From Prochilodus magdalenae (Eukaryota; Chordata; Actinopteri; Characiformes; Prochilodontidae), in contig JAMWET010006980.1 in NCBI GenBank assembly GCA_024036415.1, forward strand, positions 57,501 through 121,500: a DNA stretch of 64,000 nucleotides, given 5' to 3'. Positions within the stretch are counted from its first letter, which is position 1. Each line of letters opens with the position of its first letter. The notes beneath the pieces are model-generated. The model was not told the origin of the DNA, made no database searches, and saw nothing but the letters and a program-made list of their open reading frames with translations. The position numbers and the translations under genes are program-made. Below, piece by piece: positions 39,465-59,774 of the stretch.

Positions 39465-41464
39465 CAGGGGCGGATCTAGAAAAATATTTATGTGTTGGCG
39501 AGGGGGGGCAGGAATTTTTGAGGGGTGGCAATATATGGCAGATGTGTGTATATATACTGAATTTAATTTTAACAGTTATCACAGTTTGATAATAAACAGT
39601 AGGTACACACTACAAGAGAGCATGGGCTGCCATTTACAAACTCATATAGACAAACAATCTCATGCAATCAATTTCTTGCATCATGTGAAACAGTTTAGTG
39701 TAAGATTCATTAGAAATCAGTGACCATACAATGTGATCTCACTTGATAGGAGATAGAAGTACGGTAACACTGCTGTACGTTGGCATTATCAAAGGAAAGG
39801 CATGGTAAGTGGCAGATGTGTAAGAGAAAAAGCAAAAAGATTTTGACTTGTCAGAGTGGCAGCGTTGCAGGCAGCATTTGTACAAAAAGAAACTATCCAA
39901 AGAAAAACTTACCCCTGAAAATCTACGGGCTGAGCTGGACTAGGTGAGCATAAGTACACTGTGGGAAAAAAATGGTCATGGAACTCAGACAAGGTATTCT
40001 ACATCCCTTTTATTGTTTTATTGTTCTCTGTCCATGCAAACATTGCATTTACATGGCCTTCAGATTTGGCATGAGAACAGAAACCACTGTCTTTCACTGT
40101 ATCCTTTTTCCAGTTACGATTACCCTTGAATGAGGTGAAAACAGTGCTTGGAGCATCAGGGAGGGAAAATGCCTACAAGCAAAACAGTAAGCTGCATCTT
40201 TCGATTGCGAGTATTCTAACCAGGGATGACATTTGTACCAGTCGCTGTGGAAAGCTTCTTCTGGTTCCTCCCTGGAGGGTCTTAGGAATGTGGTGCACGG
40301 GCACCTCACATCTGGACTTGGAGACGTCTAGAAGATAGAGGGGAGGAAAGATTCAAACTGCATTACATCGGATCTAATTACACAATCTAACAGCTAGGAA
40401 AAACATCATTTGGAACTGTCTTTGATTATTTATAGTCATCTGACTGTGTTAACACACACTAACATTGTAGCCTGCAAGAGTATTTTTAGGTTCTTTTGTT
40501 TAATGTTGGAATTTAACCTGAGCAATAGATCTAAAACTCTGTCTACATCTCATCACGCTTACATACTTTCAAGCTTCCCCAATTATTCATATTTAAGCAA
40601 ACATGAATATTTATACTGTACTCTATGCAATGTCTGTTAAATACACCTTATAGCAAATTGTCTGTTTTTGTCATTTGTTGTTCTTATTCATATGTAATTA
40701 TGTAAACTATGCAGCAACTATTTCCATACCCTGTGGACCAGCTCGACTGGGGATCGTTGGCAATGGCTCAGGCACTCTACCTTACCTTTCACTGTCTGAG
40801 CCCTGCAAGTTATCCTGTCTCTCGCTTTCTCCCTCCTCATCTTGGTGATGCTCTCCCTCCTCCATATCTTAACCGCTGTGGTGTTCTCCCACCTCCTCCT
40901 GTCCCTGGTTGCCTTGGCCTTGTATTCTATCGCTGTCATGTTTCTGTTGCCCTTCTCTTTCTCTCTCCTTCCACCTCGTCTTCCTTTTCTCTCGCTCTAA
41001 CTTTACAATGTTTTCCTTGAAGTTGAATAAATATTAGCTGTGCTACTTTACACAGAACTAACGTCAGACATAGCTAACGTTACATGTATAGCTGGTGAAA
41101 TAACGTTCCTCAAACTGATTTTTATCATCTCAAAATTAGCATAGCCACTGTACTAGCACTGTGCTTGTTATTCATTTCTTGATAGATAGTTAATCAGTTT
41201 TCACCCCTTTTCTCCCATGTCCTGGCGTGCCCTGGCTCCCTCGCTTCGCACCACTTCGCATTTGTTTTCCAAACAAATCAGTCTCTTGCGGCTCTGACGT
41301 CATCTTGTGCTACGTTCACTGCAGTTAAACATTGGAGATTCGCGGTCGTAAATGTCAAATTGGCCATAACTTTTATTTTAATTCGTTGTTGCCAACTGGG
41401 GTGGCAAGGCTTTCTTTTAAGGTGGCATTTGCCACCCTATGCCAACCCGGTAGATCCGCCCATG
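39465..41464 (-). mobile_element. hAT transposon, internally deleted (2000 bp), with TTF-type finger
   Basis: The inverted ends are CAGGGGCGGATCTA (left) and CATGGGCGGATCTA (right, complement). They are flanked by identical 8-bp repeats CCTCTGTG at 39457-39464 and 41465-41472, diagnostic of hAT. On the minus strand a 71-codon ORF (40309-40094) includes WYKCHPWLEYSQSKDAAYC, then FACRHF. This is the TTF-type zinc finger at the N-terminus of ZMYM/Tip100-like hAT transposases. The catalytic domain is missing, so the element is non-autonomous. Removing it and one repeat restores a continuous zinc-finger frame around the site. Confidence 0.88.
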
Positions 41465-41505
41465 CCTCTGTGTATAAAACTCTTCCCACTCTCTGATGGG
41501 GCTCA

Positions 41506-42210
<705 letters not shown>

Positions 42211-42241
42211 TCAATAGCCTGCCATGACTTTTTGGTAGCAT

Positions 42242-42970
42242 CCCTTCATGCGTCTGTAGAAGTAAATTCAAAAGGAAAGTGACCAATACAGGCAAGAGAA
42301 GGCATTCAATTAGGCCTATCATAGTTATGGACTAAGTGACCAAGGTAAATGAATAGCAATATTGCTTTGACATTAATGATGTTTGATAGATGCTCTTATC
42401 CAGAGTAGTTACAGTTTGGTCATTTTTACACTTCTTAGGTAGGTAAAGATGGTGTTAGGAGTCAGATGTGGGCTCAAACCACAGACTACAGTGTGGCAGG
42501 CACAAATTGCTTAGTATATCCCAGAGGGATGACTGGGATAGCTCAAACTGGTATAGCCCAAACACAAATAAACAAACATTACTCACCCGTTAAGGGCTTA
42601 CTTGCAATGAGGCTTTACAGTGAGACTTATTTTGGGGTATATCACTTAAGTAGTGATTGCCATTAGATACTTTAAGCCAGAATGGAACTGAATACCAATG
42701 CTATCCAACTAATGTGTCTCAGAATGTGTCCAAAGCCAGCATCAAAATTAATAAACTCAAAAGATTCAGGTGTCTAAGATCATAAAGATGATTGAATTTT
42801 AAACATGCTGCACATGCAAGACTACCTATAGTTCTGTAAGCAACAGTGAGGAACAATTCTAAACCAAGTTAGCTGACTGTAAGAAAAACCAAAATCTTCA
42901 CCTCGTTTTCTTAGAGGAGTGATGAAAAGCAGAGTAAATGTACACAAGGTAAAGATAAACTGCTTCCTAC
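42242..42970 (-). other. Intron of the 42241 pseudogene
   Basis: Paralogous to 24921-25732, with the SINE copy at ~42380-42515 and short deletions. No gene. Confidence 0.6.
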
Positions 42971-43106
42971 CTGCAGCAGTTCAATATCTCCTGTTTCTGC
43001 TCCTTCAGCAACAGCCTGAGTCTGAACACCGCTGTACTCAGTGAAGTTGATTCTTCTCCAGACCTTCTGAACTCAAGAGGCAGTTAAAAAGTGAGGGGGC
43101 TTTATA
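42971..43106 (-). promoter_or_regulatory. TATA promoter and exon 1 of the split pseudogene
   Basis: TATAAAG on the minus strand (43106-43100) and a donor CTGCAG|GTAGGAAG (exon end 42971), intact although the gene behind it is broken. Confidence 0.6.
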
Positions 43107-43540
43107 GTGAAGTCTCCAACAAACCCCGCATCCTGCACTCTGGTTGGATAACAGTTTCTTTTAGCGGTTCATTGGTTGACCAGTTGAGAAATCTGCCTGA
43201 AAAACAACACCATTAGAACCATTAAGATTACTCTCTAATGGTAATTGGCTTAATAGTCACCGTTAGACACCATTAGTTTCTAATGGGACACCTTTAGATC
43301 GTACTATAAACACATTTGAAATCACTCCCAGGTCACATGCAAAAAAATTACAATCCTTCACACTGAGATATCAAACCATCAACAAAAGCCAAAACATGTT
43401 ACAACACCACCTGAAACCATCATTAACACTTTCTGTTTTGCTGATCTTTGATGGTTAGTTCCCCAACACCTTCATTTTGAGGAATTCTCCTTTCTTCAGA
43501 ATGAAGCATTTCACATAAAAACACTCTATATGACTTTATT
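43107..43540. repeat. Segmental-duplication flank, copy 4
   Basis: Matches 25867-26200 and 30979-31440; the similarity ends near 43540. Confidence 0.6.
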
Positions 43541-43547
43541 TAGAGTA

Positions 43548-44337
43548 AATGTACCCTATAAGCCCACCAAAATCTAAGTTACACAATTTTTTCTTAGACA
43601 TTGACATAATTTACAAATCATTTGTTAAAGGGCAAGATTTACCTCTCATTTGAATATTTATTAATTAGTTAATGTACATTTTAAAACACATAATTAAGAA
43701 ATGTAGGGGAAAAGTCAAATATCTGGAATGGGCTTATTTGGTACCATTGTACCATTTAAGCCCATGTGTGTTCCAAATAAGCCCATAACATCATTTATTG
43801 ATAAAATAAACTTCTTTAATGTTTTTTGTTAAGTAAACAGCAATATATTCAATAAATAACAGTGAAAATGTTTTTTTAAACCACTGAACTGAGGAAGGTC
43901 TCCTGTCCCTAATGAGCCTCAACTATGACATTGGCCTTCATTCCCTCCCTCAAAATTTTCTGTCCACGCCACATTGTTTTGCTAGCACAGACAAGTTCTT
44001 TATTGTTCCATCATGGTAAAGGCGACACGCCTCTACCATTTTTGGACAAGTACTGTAGTTCTTTCTCTTTTCGACATTTCCTTGCTGAAAACAAATGGTA
44101 AGACATCTATTTTCAAAATCACACCAAGTTAGTTTACATTCTATATATCTACCTATCTGTCTGTCTACCTATCCATCTGTCTGTCTCTCTCTCTCCATCT
44201 ATATATCCATCTATGCATGTATCCATATATAATAAAGTAGATCAGTAATTTAAAGTCACAGTAAACTGTTGCTTTCAAACACTAGAGGAAATTCTCTATT
44301 GAAATACATGAGGTGGGCTTAAATGGAGTATACAGGG
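43548..44337. mobile_element. Possible non-autonomous element with AAGCCCA repeats
   Basis: The sequence begins near CCCTATAAGCCCACC and ends near GGTGGGCTTAAATGGAG, whose complement CTCCATTTAAGCCCACC forms an imperfect inverted end. Inside is a perfect 14-bp inverted pair, ATGGGCTTATTTGG (43728-43741) and CCAAATAAGCCCAT (43773-43786). It occupies the point where segmental-duplication homology stops. No target duplication was identified, so its nature is uncertain. Confidence 0.35.
44146..44226. repeat. CTAT/CTGT-type microsatellite
   Basis: Interrupted four-base repeats of CTAT, CTGT and CCAT. Confidence 0.85.
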
Positions 44338-45344
44338 CTCAAAAGGTTCTGCAGTGAGGAATGCTGAAAAAAGACGCTTTGCTTTCAAAATGTGCTCACA
44401 GAACATTGCATGAAGCCTAAATATGGTTTGCATCAAACGCTACAGCAGTTACTACCGTGCCACATTCAGAAATATAAAGTTGTGGTCATTTAACATTAGT
44501 ATGTGCTCACTTCAGTTGACCTGAATCAGTTCTACTGCAGATCTGAAGACACAAAGGCCAGTCTTCAGACTTTCTTGATCAGTCAACCAGCCTCCTCCCC
44601 CACCCTGGCTCTCTTCCCAATGTAGGATACAGGTATAGCCGGCAAATGGCTGAAAGGTCACAAGATGGGGCCAAAAGACAGAATCCTATCCTTTTTCTAT
44701 TTGTACAGCCTTCAGCATGTGTTTTGATTACTCTGATTCGATTGAGTGATGCTTAAAGTTGTCTGTCCTGTCCAGTCTGGCTCAGGCTCATTCAGTCTGA
44801 CATGGTTTTTAAGAGGTGAGGTTCAGGGGGCAAGAGGAGGAGGGATAAGCGGTGTAATGAAGATAAGGAAGATCATGGTGTGAAGGAGGGGGTTGTTGGG
44901 GGTCATTATATCACCTTAAGGTGGGAGACAGTTGGTCATATTCATATAAACTGCACAGCCGCTCCATAGGTGGGGAGACCATTTACATATTCTGTTACAA
45001 AAGAATCCTTCACACTTTCCCACACAAAATGCCAATGCTAGAGCCTAGTTGAGATAACTAAAGAGGATAACATTAGATAGGGAAATAACTTATGTTGAGG
45101 CTATTTTCTTTCAAGTCATTGGGGACATTTGATGTGCTAGGTGATGGATCTTTAAGAAATCGTTCTTCCAGCTCCATTGCAGTCAAGTTCTTTGGATTAG
45201 ATCAGGAAGCTGAAACCCTGACCTTGAGAATAGTTTAGCAGGATGCAGTAGGGGTTAAAGTAGCTATGAATTGTTGGACGTGTCCCCAAGTTTCAAGATC
45301 AAACTAAAGTATGAGAGCATTTACTGCCGATCAGCTTCCTATAC
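44338..45344. other. Intergenic with fragments of the zinc-finger unit flank
   Basis: 44520-44620 resembles 37130-37230. 44640-44710 resembles 38725-38800. 45100-45344 matches 33465-33690. The rest is unrecognised; no gene. Confidence 0.45.
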
Positions 45345-45475
45345 AATTATCCTGCCGAGTAAAACTCGTCCCACAGTCTGAGCACTTGTACAGCTTCTCT
45401 CCTGTGTGAATGTGCTGGTGAGCACAGAGATCACTTCTGCGTGTAAAACTTATCCCACACTCTGAACGGTGCCAT
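45345..45475 (-). pseudogene. Zinc-finger gene scrap, two fingers
   Basis: On the minus strand it reads a finger with first Cys replaced ([21 protein letters not shown]), then [18 protein letters not shown] running into a stop. It matches the 3' end and flank of the 34937 unit. Its 5' side is cut off at 45475 by a copy of the ~245-bp repeat. Confidence 0.75.
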
Positions 45476-45670
45476 AGTGAGAGCTGTGTTTTAGAGCAGA
45501 TACGCTAGCAGTGCTGCTAAGCTAAAAACACCCTAACCATAAAATACCATAAAGAGGTTACATAAACGAATGAATGAATATATAAATAAATAAATAAACG
45601 AACAAACTAAATAAATATTGTAAAACGAAACTTTATTTATAGAATAAAAATATATTTCTGACTAGTTCAC
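45476..45670. repeat. Dispersed copy of the ~245-bp repeat
   Basis: Matches 21348-21545 and 21607-21795 from GAGAGCTGTGTTTTAGA through AAACGAAACTTTATTTATAG to TTTCTGACTAGTTCACC. It lacks the GC-rich YY1-like head of those copies. Confidence 0.8.
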
Positions 45671-46140
45671 CCTTAACTTAATATTTTGTTGCACAACCTT
45701 TTGAGGCAATCACTACAATCAAACAATTCCTATATCTGTCAATGAGATTTCTGCACCTCTCAGCAGGTGTTTTGGCCCACTCCTCATGAGCAAACTGCTC
45801 CAGTTGTCTCAGGTTTGAAGGGTGCCTTTTCCAGATGGCATGTTTCCGCTCCTTCCAAAGATGCTCAATAGGATTTAGGTCAGGGCTCATAGAAGGCCAC
45901 TTTAGAACAGTCCAGCGTTGTCCTCTTAGCCATTCCTGGGTGTTTTGGGTCATTATCCTGCAAGACCCATGACCTGCGACTGAGACCAAGCTTTCTGACA
46001 CTGGGCAGCACATTTCTCTCTAGAATTCCTTGATAGTCTTGAGATTTCATTGTACCCTGCACAGATTCAAGGCACCCTGTGCCAGATGCAGCAAAGCAGC
46101 CCCAGAACATAACAGAGCCTCCTCCTGTTAAAGACACTGG
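45671..46140 (-). mobile_element. Tc1-like transposase fragment with a frameshift
   Basis: Minus-strand frames overlap to give the C-terminal half of a Tc1-like DDE transposase: GGGSVMFWGCFAASGTG, then LQDNDPKHP (second catalytic Asp), then after a frameshift EWLRGQRW and SPDLNPIEHLWKE (third catalytic residue, Glu). The N-terminal DNA-binding half is missing upstream of 46140. The frameshift and truncation make it inactive. Confidence 0.85.
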
Positions 46141-46380
46141 AGCTGAAGTTCCTGTTCTCTAGGTATTTTGGGGAGTTTTCTGTTCCACCTTAAATGGTGC
46201 TGCCGTTACTCCTGTCGCCTGTACAAGTTGCAAAGGTGGAACGGAACATTGACACATTATGTCAGTTCTATCCACTGAACTCTCCTATGACAGGGTTGTA
46301 CACACTGTTTTACAGTCGAAGGCACGTTCACTGAAGTGGACGAGCAGTGTACATGGGCAGCTGCTGCTTTTAATTCTCCT
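46141..46380. other. Intergenic, nothing recognised
   Basis: No ORF or repeat identified. Confidence 0.35.
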
Positions 46381-46385
46381 CTGTC

Positions 46386-46401
46386 GCCACTAGAGGGCGC
46401 C
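46386..46401 (+). promoter_or_regulatory. CTCF-like motif between zinc-finger array and tubulin
   Basis: GCCACTAGAGGGCGCC matches the CTCF core consensus (CCASYAGRKGGCRS) at every defined position, in forward orientation. It lies about 1.2 kb upstream of the tubulin TATA box and just past the last zinc-finger scrap. Binding is inferred from sequence only. Confidence 0.55.
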
Positions 46402-46462
46402 GAATCCTAGTTATTGAGCACAGGCCTGAGCACTCTCCTCAAGTAAGAGATCCAAGCTGGAG

Positions 46463-46570
46463 GAGCCCAGCACACAGAAACCGATGGACTACAGTCTGGA
46501 ACGGTAGAACTACAGAGTGCTACTACATGCTCAGTGGAGCTGGTAAGATGGACTCTGGTTTAATGATATG
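46463..46570 (+). mobile_element. Degraded arm of the palindromic transposon
   Basis: ACAGAAACCGATGGACTACA and GTAGAACTACAGAGTGCTAC match the right arm of the 10564-11365 element. Confidence 0.6.
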
Positions 46571-46724
46571 GCTCATGGAATATAACTGGCACATTATCAC
46601 AGTACTTATTAACATTGTTGGGATAATACCTCACAATTCCAAAGGAACTTCATTCTAATGGGAAAAAATTCCATGAAATTGTGAAACTTTTCCATCGGTC
46701 ATCATGAAATTTAGTACCCAGTAT

Positions 46725-47270
46725 GATAGTACACGACATAGGGGGTTCATAGCTGTTTATGTTCTAACTTGGACATCATATATGGAAAATGTTATTTTAT
46801 GTTCTAGCTAGTACATTTACATATACAATGTTCTGGACAGTACGTTTTATAGGAAAAGGGTTATTAGTGTTCTACTGAGTGAACTATACCAAGAGTCATT
46901 ATATAATGTTCTAGATAGTGCCCTTTGTATGGAGTAAATAGTCGTTATTTAATTTTCTAGCTAGTACACTACTTCAGGAATACAGGAATGTTATTTAATG
47001 CTACAAAACATCTACATATGTACTGTTCTAGATAGCACATCACATAAGGATATTAACTATACATATATAACTACATTGAGAATACATATTCATTGTGCGA
47101 GTACACTACATAGTGAGTGCTAGCATATAGCACTTTTATTTAATATTATCTAGCTGTTATGTCACATACTAGCTAGTACATCTACATCTGGAGTTAATAG
47201 TCTTTGTTAAATATTCTATGTAGTACCCTATATCAGTTTCCAACATGCTAAGTCCAGCATATAAACATGA
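46725..47270. repeat. Degenerate GTTCTAGNTAGTACA repeat field, upstream part
   Basis: Variants of TGTTCTAGCTAGTACATTTA recur every 30-60 bases, mixed with TATTTAATGTTCTA phrases. The same field continues on the other side of tubulin exon 1 (48100-49430). Confidence 0.7.
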
Positions 47271-47612
47271 ATTGTATATTACACTGTTCAGAAGTGGGTT
47301 CTGTGCAGAGGACCGGCCAACTCACTTCCAATTAGAACAGCAACTGATCATGGAATCTGACCGGGGTTGCCCAAAACTTTGGGTCTGATTTTAAGTAAGA
47401 GTCCAGATGGGTGATTCTGGAACCGGAATAACAGTTTGAGTCGGAAAACAGGTAGGAATCCTGAATGGGCCTAAAATAGAATATCTAGCAGGTATTTGGC
47501 TTGATGTGTCGGCTTAGCCATTTCAGTGTTTAACAAATAACAACACCTTCCTGACTTATGAGGAGGAGGAGCTTGCTCCACCTCCCCCACTATTCCTCCT
47601 CCCCCTCCTAGG

Positions 47613-47732
47613 TATAAAGGGTAGGAGTGTCAGCAGCAGATGCGAGTGTCTCACTAATACCCCATTATAGGTACAGTGAGAGGAGCAAGCTTGGTTAAGT
47701 TCCTTCTGAAAAGACAGACGAAAGAAGCAGAA

Positions 47733-47735
<3 letters not shown>
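47613..47735 (+). promoter_or_regulatory. Tubulin TATA box and 5'UTR
   Basis: TATAAAG at 47613-47619 follows a pyrimidine-rich, C-rich stretch. The start of transcription is expected about 30 bases downstream (~47645). The first exon then runs to the ATG at 47733-47735, which is immediately followed by GTGAGT, so exon 1 codes only for the initiator Met, as usual for vertebrate alpha-tubulin genes. Confidence 0.75.
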
Positions 47736-57077
<9,342 letters not shown>

Positions 57078-57291
57078 ACCATCCGAGAAGAAAGCAACCT
57101 CTGGACAATGTCTGAGCCCGTTAATATCCCGGAAAAGGAAGCGTAGAGCTGATATCCTCTTCCTGCCAACATTACCAAAGGAAGTACAGCGTGCAGCCAC
57201 CAGTTTGATCTACTCTCTAAGTGTCTGTTTTGTCGTTTGGTGTAACCCTTTTTATTTTCTACCAGATGTGTCAAAATAGCGATTAATATGA

Positions 57292-57297
57292 AATAAA
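57292..57297 (+). terminator. Tubulin poly(A) signal
   Basis: AATAAA 215 bases after the stop codon, followed by a GT-rich stretch (TTGTGTTTG). Confidence 0.85.
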
Positions 57298-58160
57298 GCC
57301 TTTAATTGTGTTTGATTGCTGGTTTTCCTTTTTATACACGGCCCATATGATGGAGAAACTATGGCCTTCATAGAAGTATCAGTGTACAATAGGATTAGAA
57401 TGAACTACTTATATATACAGTGTTGAGTTGTGATTGAATATATTGTTATACATTTGATTTTTAAAAACTAACATCAGGAAAACTATTATATAATACACAC
57501 TACCATATACACAGGTCTGCTAACGCTAATGTTAGCGGTGCTGCCTTGCACTTTTTCTATGCACGCTACTACAGTCGAATGTCTAATGATAGATTACAAC
57601 ATTGCCATCTAGTGGTCGATGGTTTAAACACAACTCCAAACCACACTCTGTACCTGTAAACCATTCATTTAAAAATCAGTGTTTTAAGATTTGGTAAAGA
57701 ATCACAGAACATATACTCCTGTATCTGTTTTCAACATATATAACCAGAATTTTCTAAGTAGTTTTGGGCTTTTTCCATTTACTCATTATGAAATGTTCAC
57801 ACACTCTTTATATTTATTTATATATGCTAGTATAGTATAGTGTATAGTATAGGGAGCACTGACATACATACAGGGTGACCTATAAAAACAGTAGTAATTT
57901 ACATATCTCAGTCTTAAAGGCACAGAACTGACATTTACTTTTAATTCTTTTATTTATTCACTCCGGCATGGAGCTGCCTTTATCCCTCAGCTTTTCCAGA
58001 ACAGACCACATACTTCCTTTCAGGAGAGGAACATCAGAACACAGGTACAACACCAACCAGCAACCGGATACATCTAGCTCACCAAACACTAACCCAGTCC
58101 CCCTCTGTGATGTCCTTGGGGGGTTAATTAGGTGGGAATGGGTTCTTTGGCTGAGGTGAC
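57298..58160. other. Intergenic after tubulin, nothing recognised
   Basis: AT-rich. GCCATCTAGTGGTCG at about 57604-57618 is a weak CTCF-like match. No gene seen. Confidence 0.4.
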
Positions 58161-58166
58161 AGTAAA

Positions 58167-58442
58167 TTGGACCACAGTGTCTACACTGAGCTGCTGGACA
58201 TCCAGGTTTCCCCTACAGCTCATCATCTTACTGAGGAAGATGATATTCCTATGCTGGTATTCCAGGATGGCAGTTCTGGTGTTCATAATGGACATTGGGG
58301 AACATTCGCAGATCTGGACTGGCCTGCAGAATCCCCTGACCTGAATCCTCTTAGATATCTAAGAGTACAGCACCAGGGAAGGCGTCCACCAAATCTGGAA
58401 CCAAATGACCGATTCTTTGATGTGAGAGTGTCTGAACATTGA
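58167..58442 (+). mobile_element. Tc1/mariner-like transposase relic
   Basis: The frame includes MLVFQDGSSGVHN and DWPAESPDLNPLRYL. The second matches the WPA.SPDLNPIE.LW signature around the last catalytic residue of Tc1/mariner-like transposases, but the Glu is replaced by Arg. Only about 90 codons survive. Confidence 0.6.
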
Positions 58443-58955
58443 TGTGGCACATCCAGAACCTTATCCAGTCCATTCCCAATCCTATCCCAGCAGCTACCCG
58501 GGATCATGGAGGTGTTACATGCTATTCAGATTTACAAAGTATAACAAGTGAAACTACTGGACTGTAAGTGGAGAATATAAGTGGCTTTTTGTCTAAGACT
58601 CTGCTTAACCACCAGCGGCTCACCCGGAAAATGGTGGGCAACACCCCAGTGGACCACCAGCTTTGCATTTAGTGGGTCAACAGTGGTCCGCTGACCTGCT
58701 ATCAGGGTTATGATTTATCATCACTGGTTTCCAAAACTAGGGCTGAAAAAGAAAGCAATGATGAATAGAAATAAAAATGTTAATTGGAATTAAAATAATA
58801 ATAATAATTATAATTATAATAAAATTATAATAACAGAAATAATAATAATACCAGGTATAATAACAAATGCAGACATTAAAAACGCCATTTTAATAAATAA
58901 AAACTGTAGTTAATATAAAACACTTTGTATTTAAAGAGTTGGTGGGACTTTAAAG
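58443..58955. other. Intergenic, AT-rich
   Basis: Includes an AAT/ATA-rich low-complexity tract (58795-58860). No gene seen. Confidence 0.45.
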
Positions 58956-59077
58956 GGTTAAGGCTGTGCGTCATCAGCGCGTCATCAGTGTACACGGAAG
59001 AGCCTGTGTGGAGGAGAGAGGGGGAGAGAGAGAGAGCGGAGGAGGACAGAGGAGGACTGAGGAGACCACCTGTGAAG
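58956..59077 (+). promoter_or_regulatory. CpG promoter-like region and predicted first exon of a downstream gene
   Basis: Two CGTCATCAG motifs (58969-58977 and 58980-58988), 11 bp apart, resemble ATF/CRE half-sites on one helical face. A GA-rich purine tract follows. CTGTGAAG|GTAAAT at 59077 is a good 5' splice site. No TATA box. The exon has no convincing start codon in a long frame, so it is probably 5'UTR. The gene itself must lie beyond the window. The repeat arrays that follow would be in its first intron. Confidence 0.5.
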
Positions 59078-59360
59078 GTAAATGCAGCTCTCCGTTCATA
59101 CCAACACCTTAACCGGTCTCGTGTTCCGCCGCCGTGTCCGACCAGCAGCTGGACTCGAGCCGAGGGGCTGGTTCGCCCGCCCGGCTCCGCTCTCTGCCAC
59201 GTTAGCGCTACAGGCGACCCAGGAAGCGGTTAGAGCAGAGAGGTGAATCAGAGGAGCCCTAACAGCCCGGCCGCTTCGAGCTGAACCCCGAACCCGGTTC
59301 AGGCACATCGAAGATTTAACACGCCACGCATTTACGAGGCTTCGCCTTACAGACGAGAAC
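59078..59360. other. GC-rich intronic or promoter-flanking DNA
   Basis: CpG-rich non-repetitive stretch between the predicted donor and the first 31-bp units. A 125-codon minus-strand ORF overlapping it is driven by composition and the repeat, not by coding. Confidence 0.4.
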
Positions 59361-59365
59361 AGCGA

Positions 59366-59760
59366 GGCTGAGGCAGCCAATCGGAGGTGGCAGCGAGGCT
59401 GAGGCAGCCAATCAGAGGTGGCAGCGATGCAACAACAGCCAATCAGAGGCGGCAGCGAGGCTGAGGCAGCCAATCAGAGGCGGCAGCGAGGCTGAGGCAG
59501 CCAATCAGAGGTGGCAGCGATGCAACAACAGCCAATCAGAGGCGGCAGCGAGGCTGAGGCAGCCAATCAGAGGCGGCAGCGAGGCTGAGGCAGCCAATCA
59601 GAGGCGGCAGCGAGGCAAAGACAGCCAATCAGAGGCGGCAGCGAGGCTGAGGCAGCCAATCAGAGGCGTTAGAGAGGCAAAGACAGCCAATCAGAGGAGT
59701 TAGCGAGGCTAAGGCAGCCAATTAGTGGTGGCAGTGAGGCAAAGAGTACAGCAAATCACG
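59366..59760 (+). repeat. 31-bp tandem array, block A (12 CCAAT units)
   Basis: The unit reads approximately CAGCGAGGCTGAGGCAGCC then AATCAGAGGCGG. CCAAT occurs at 59377 and at every 31st base after that through 59718, twelve times with no indel. The flanking bases (AGCCAATCAGA) match the NF-Y consensus. A CAAAT variant follows slightly out of register near 59752. Confidence 0.95.
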
Positions 59761-59774
59761 AATGTCTAGTTTTT

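Noticed and set aside
40709..41020. 103-codon ORF inside the hAT element
   Set aside because: It is a low-complexity Pro/Ser/Leu-rich frame on the strand opposite the transposase remnant, with no motif.
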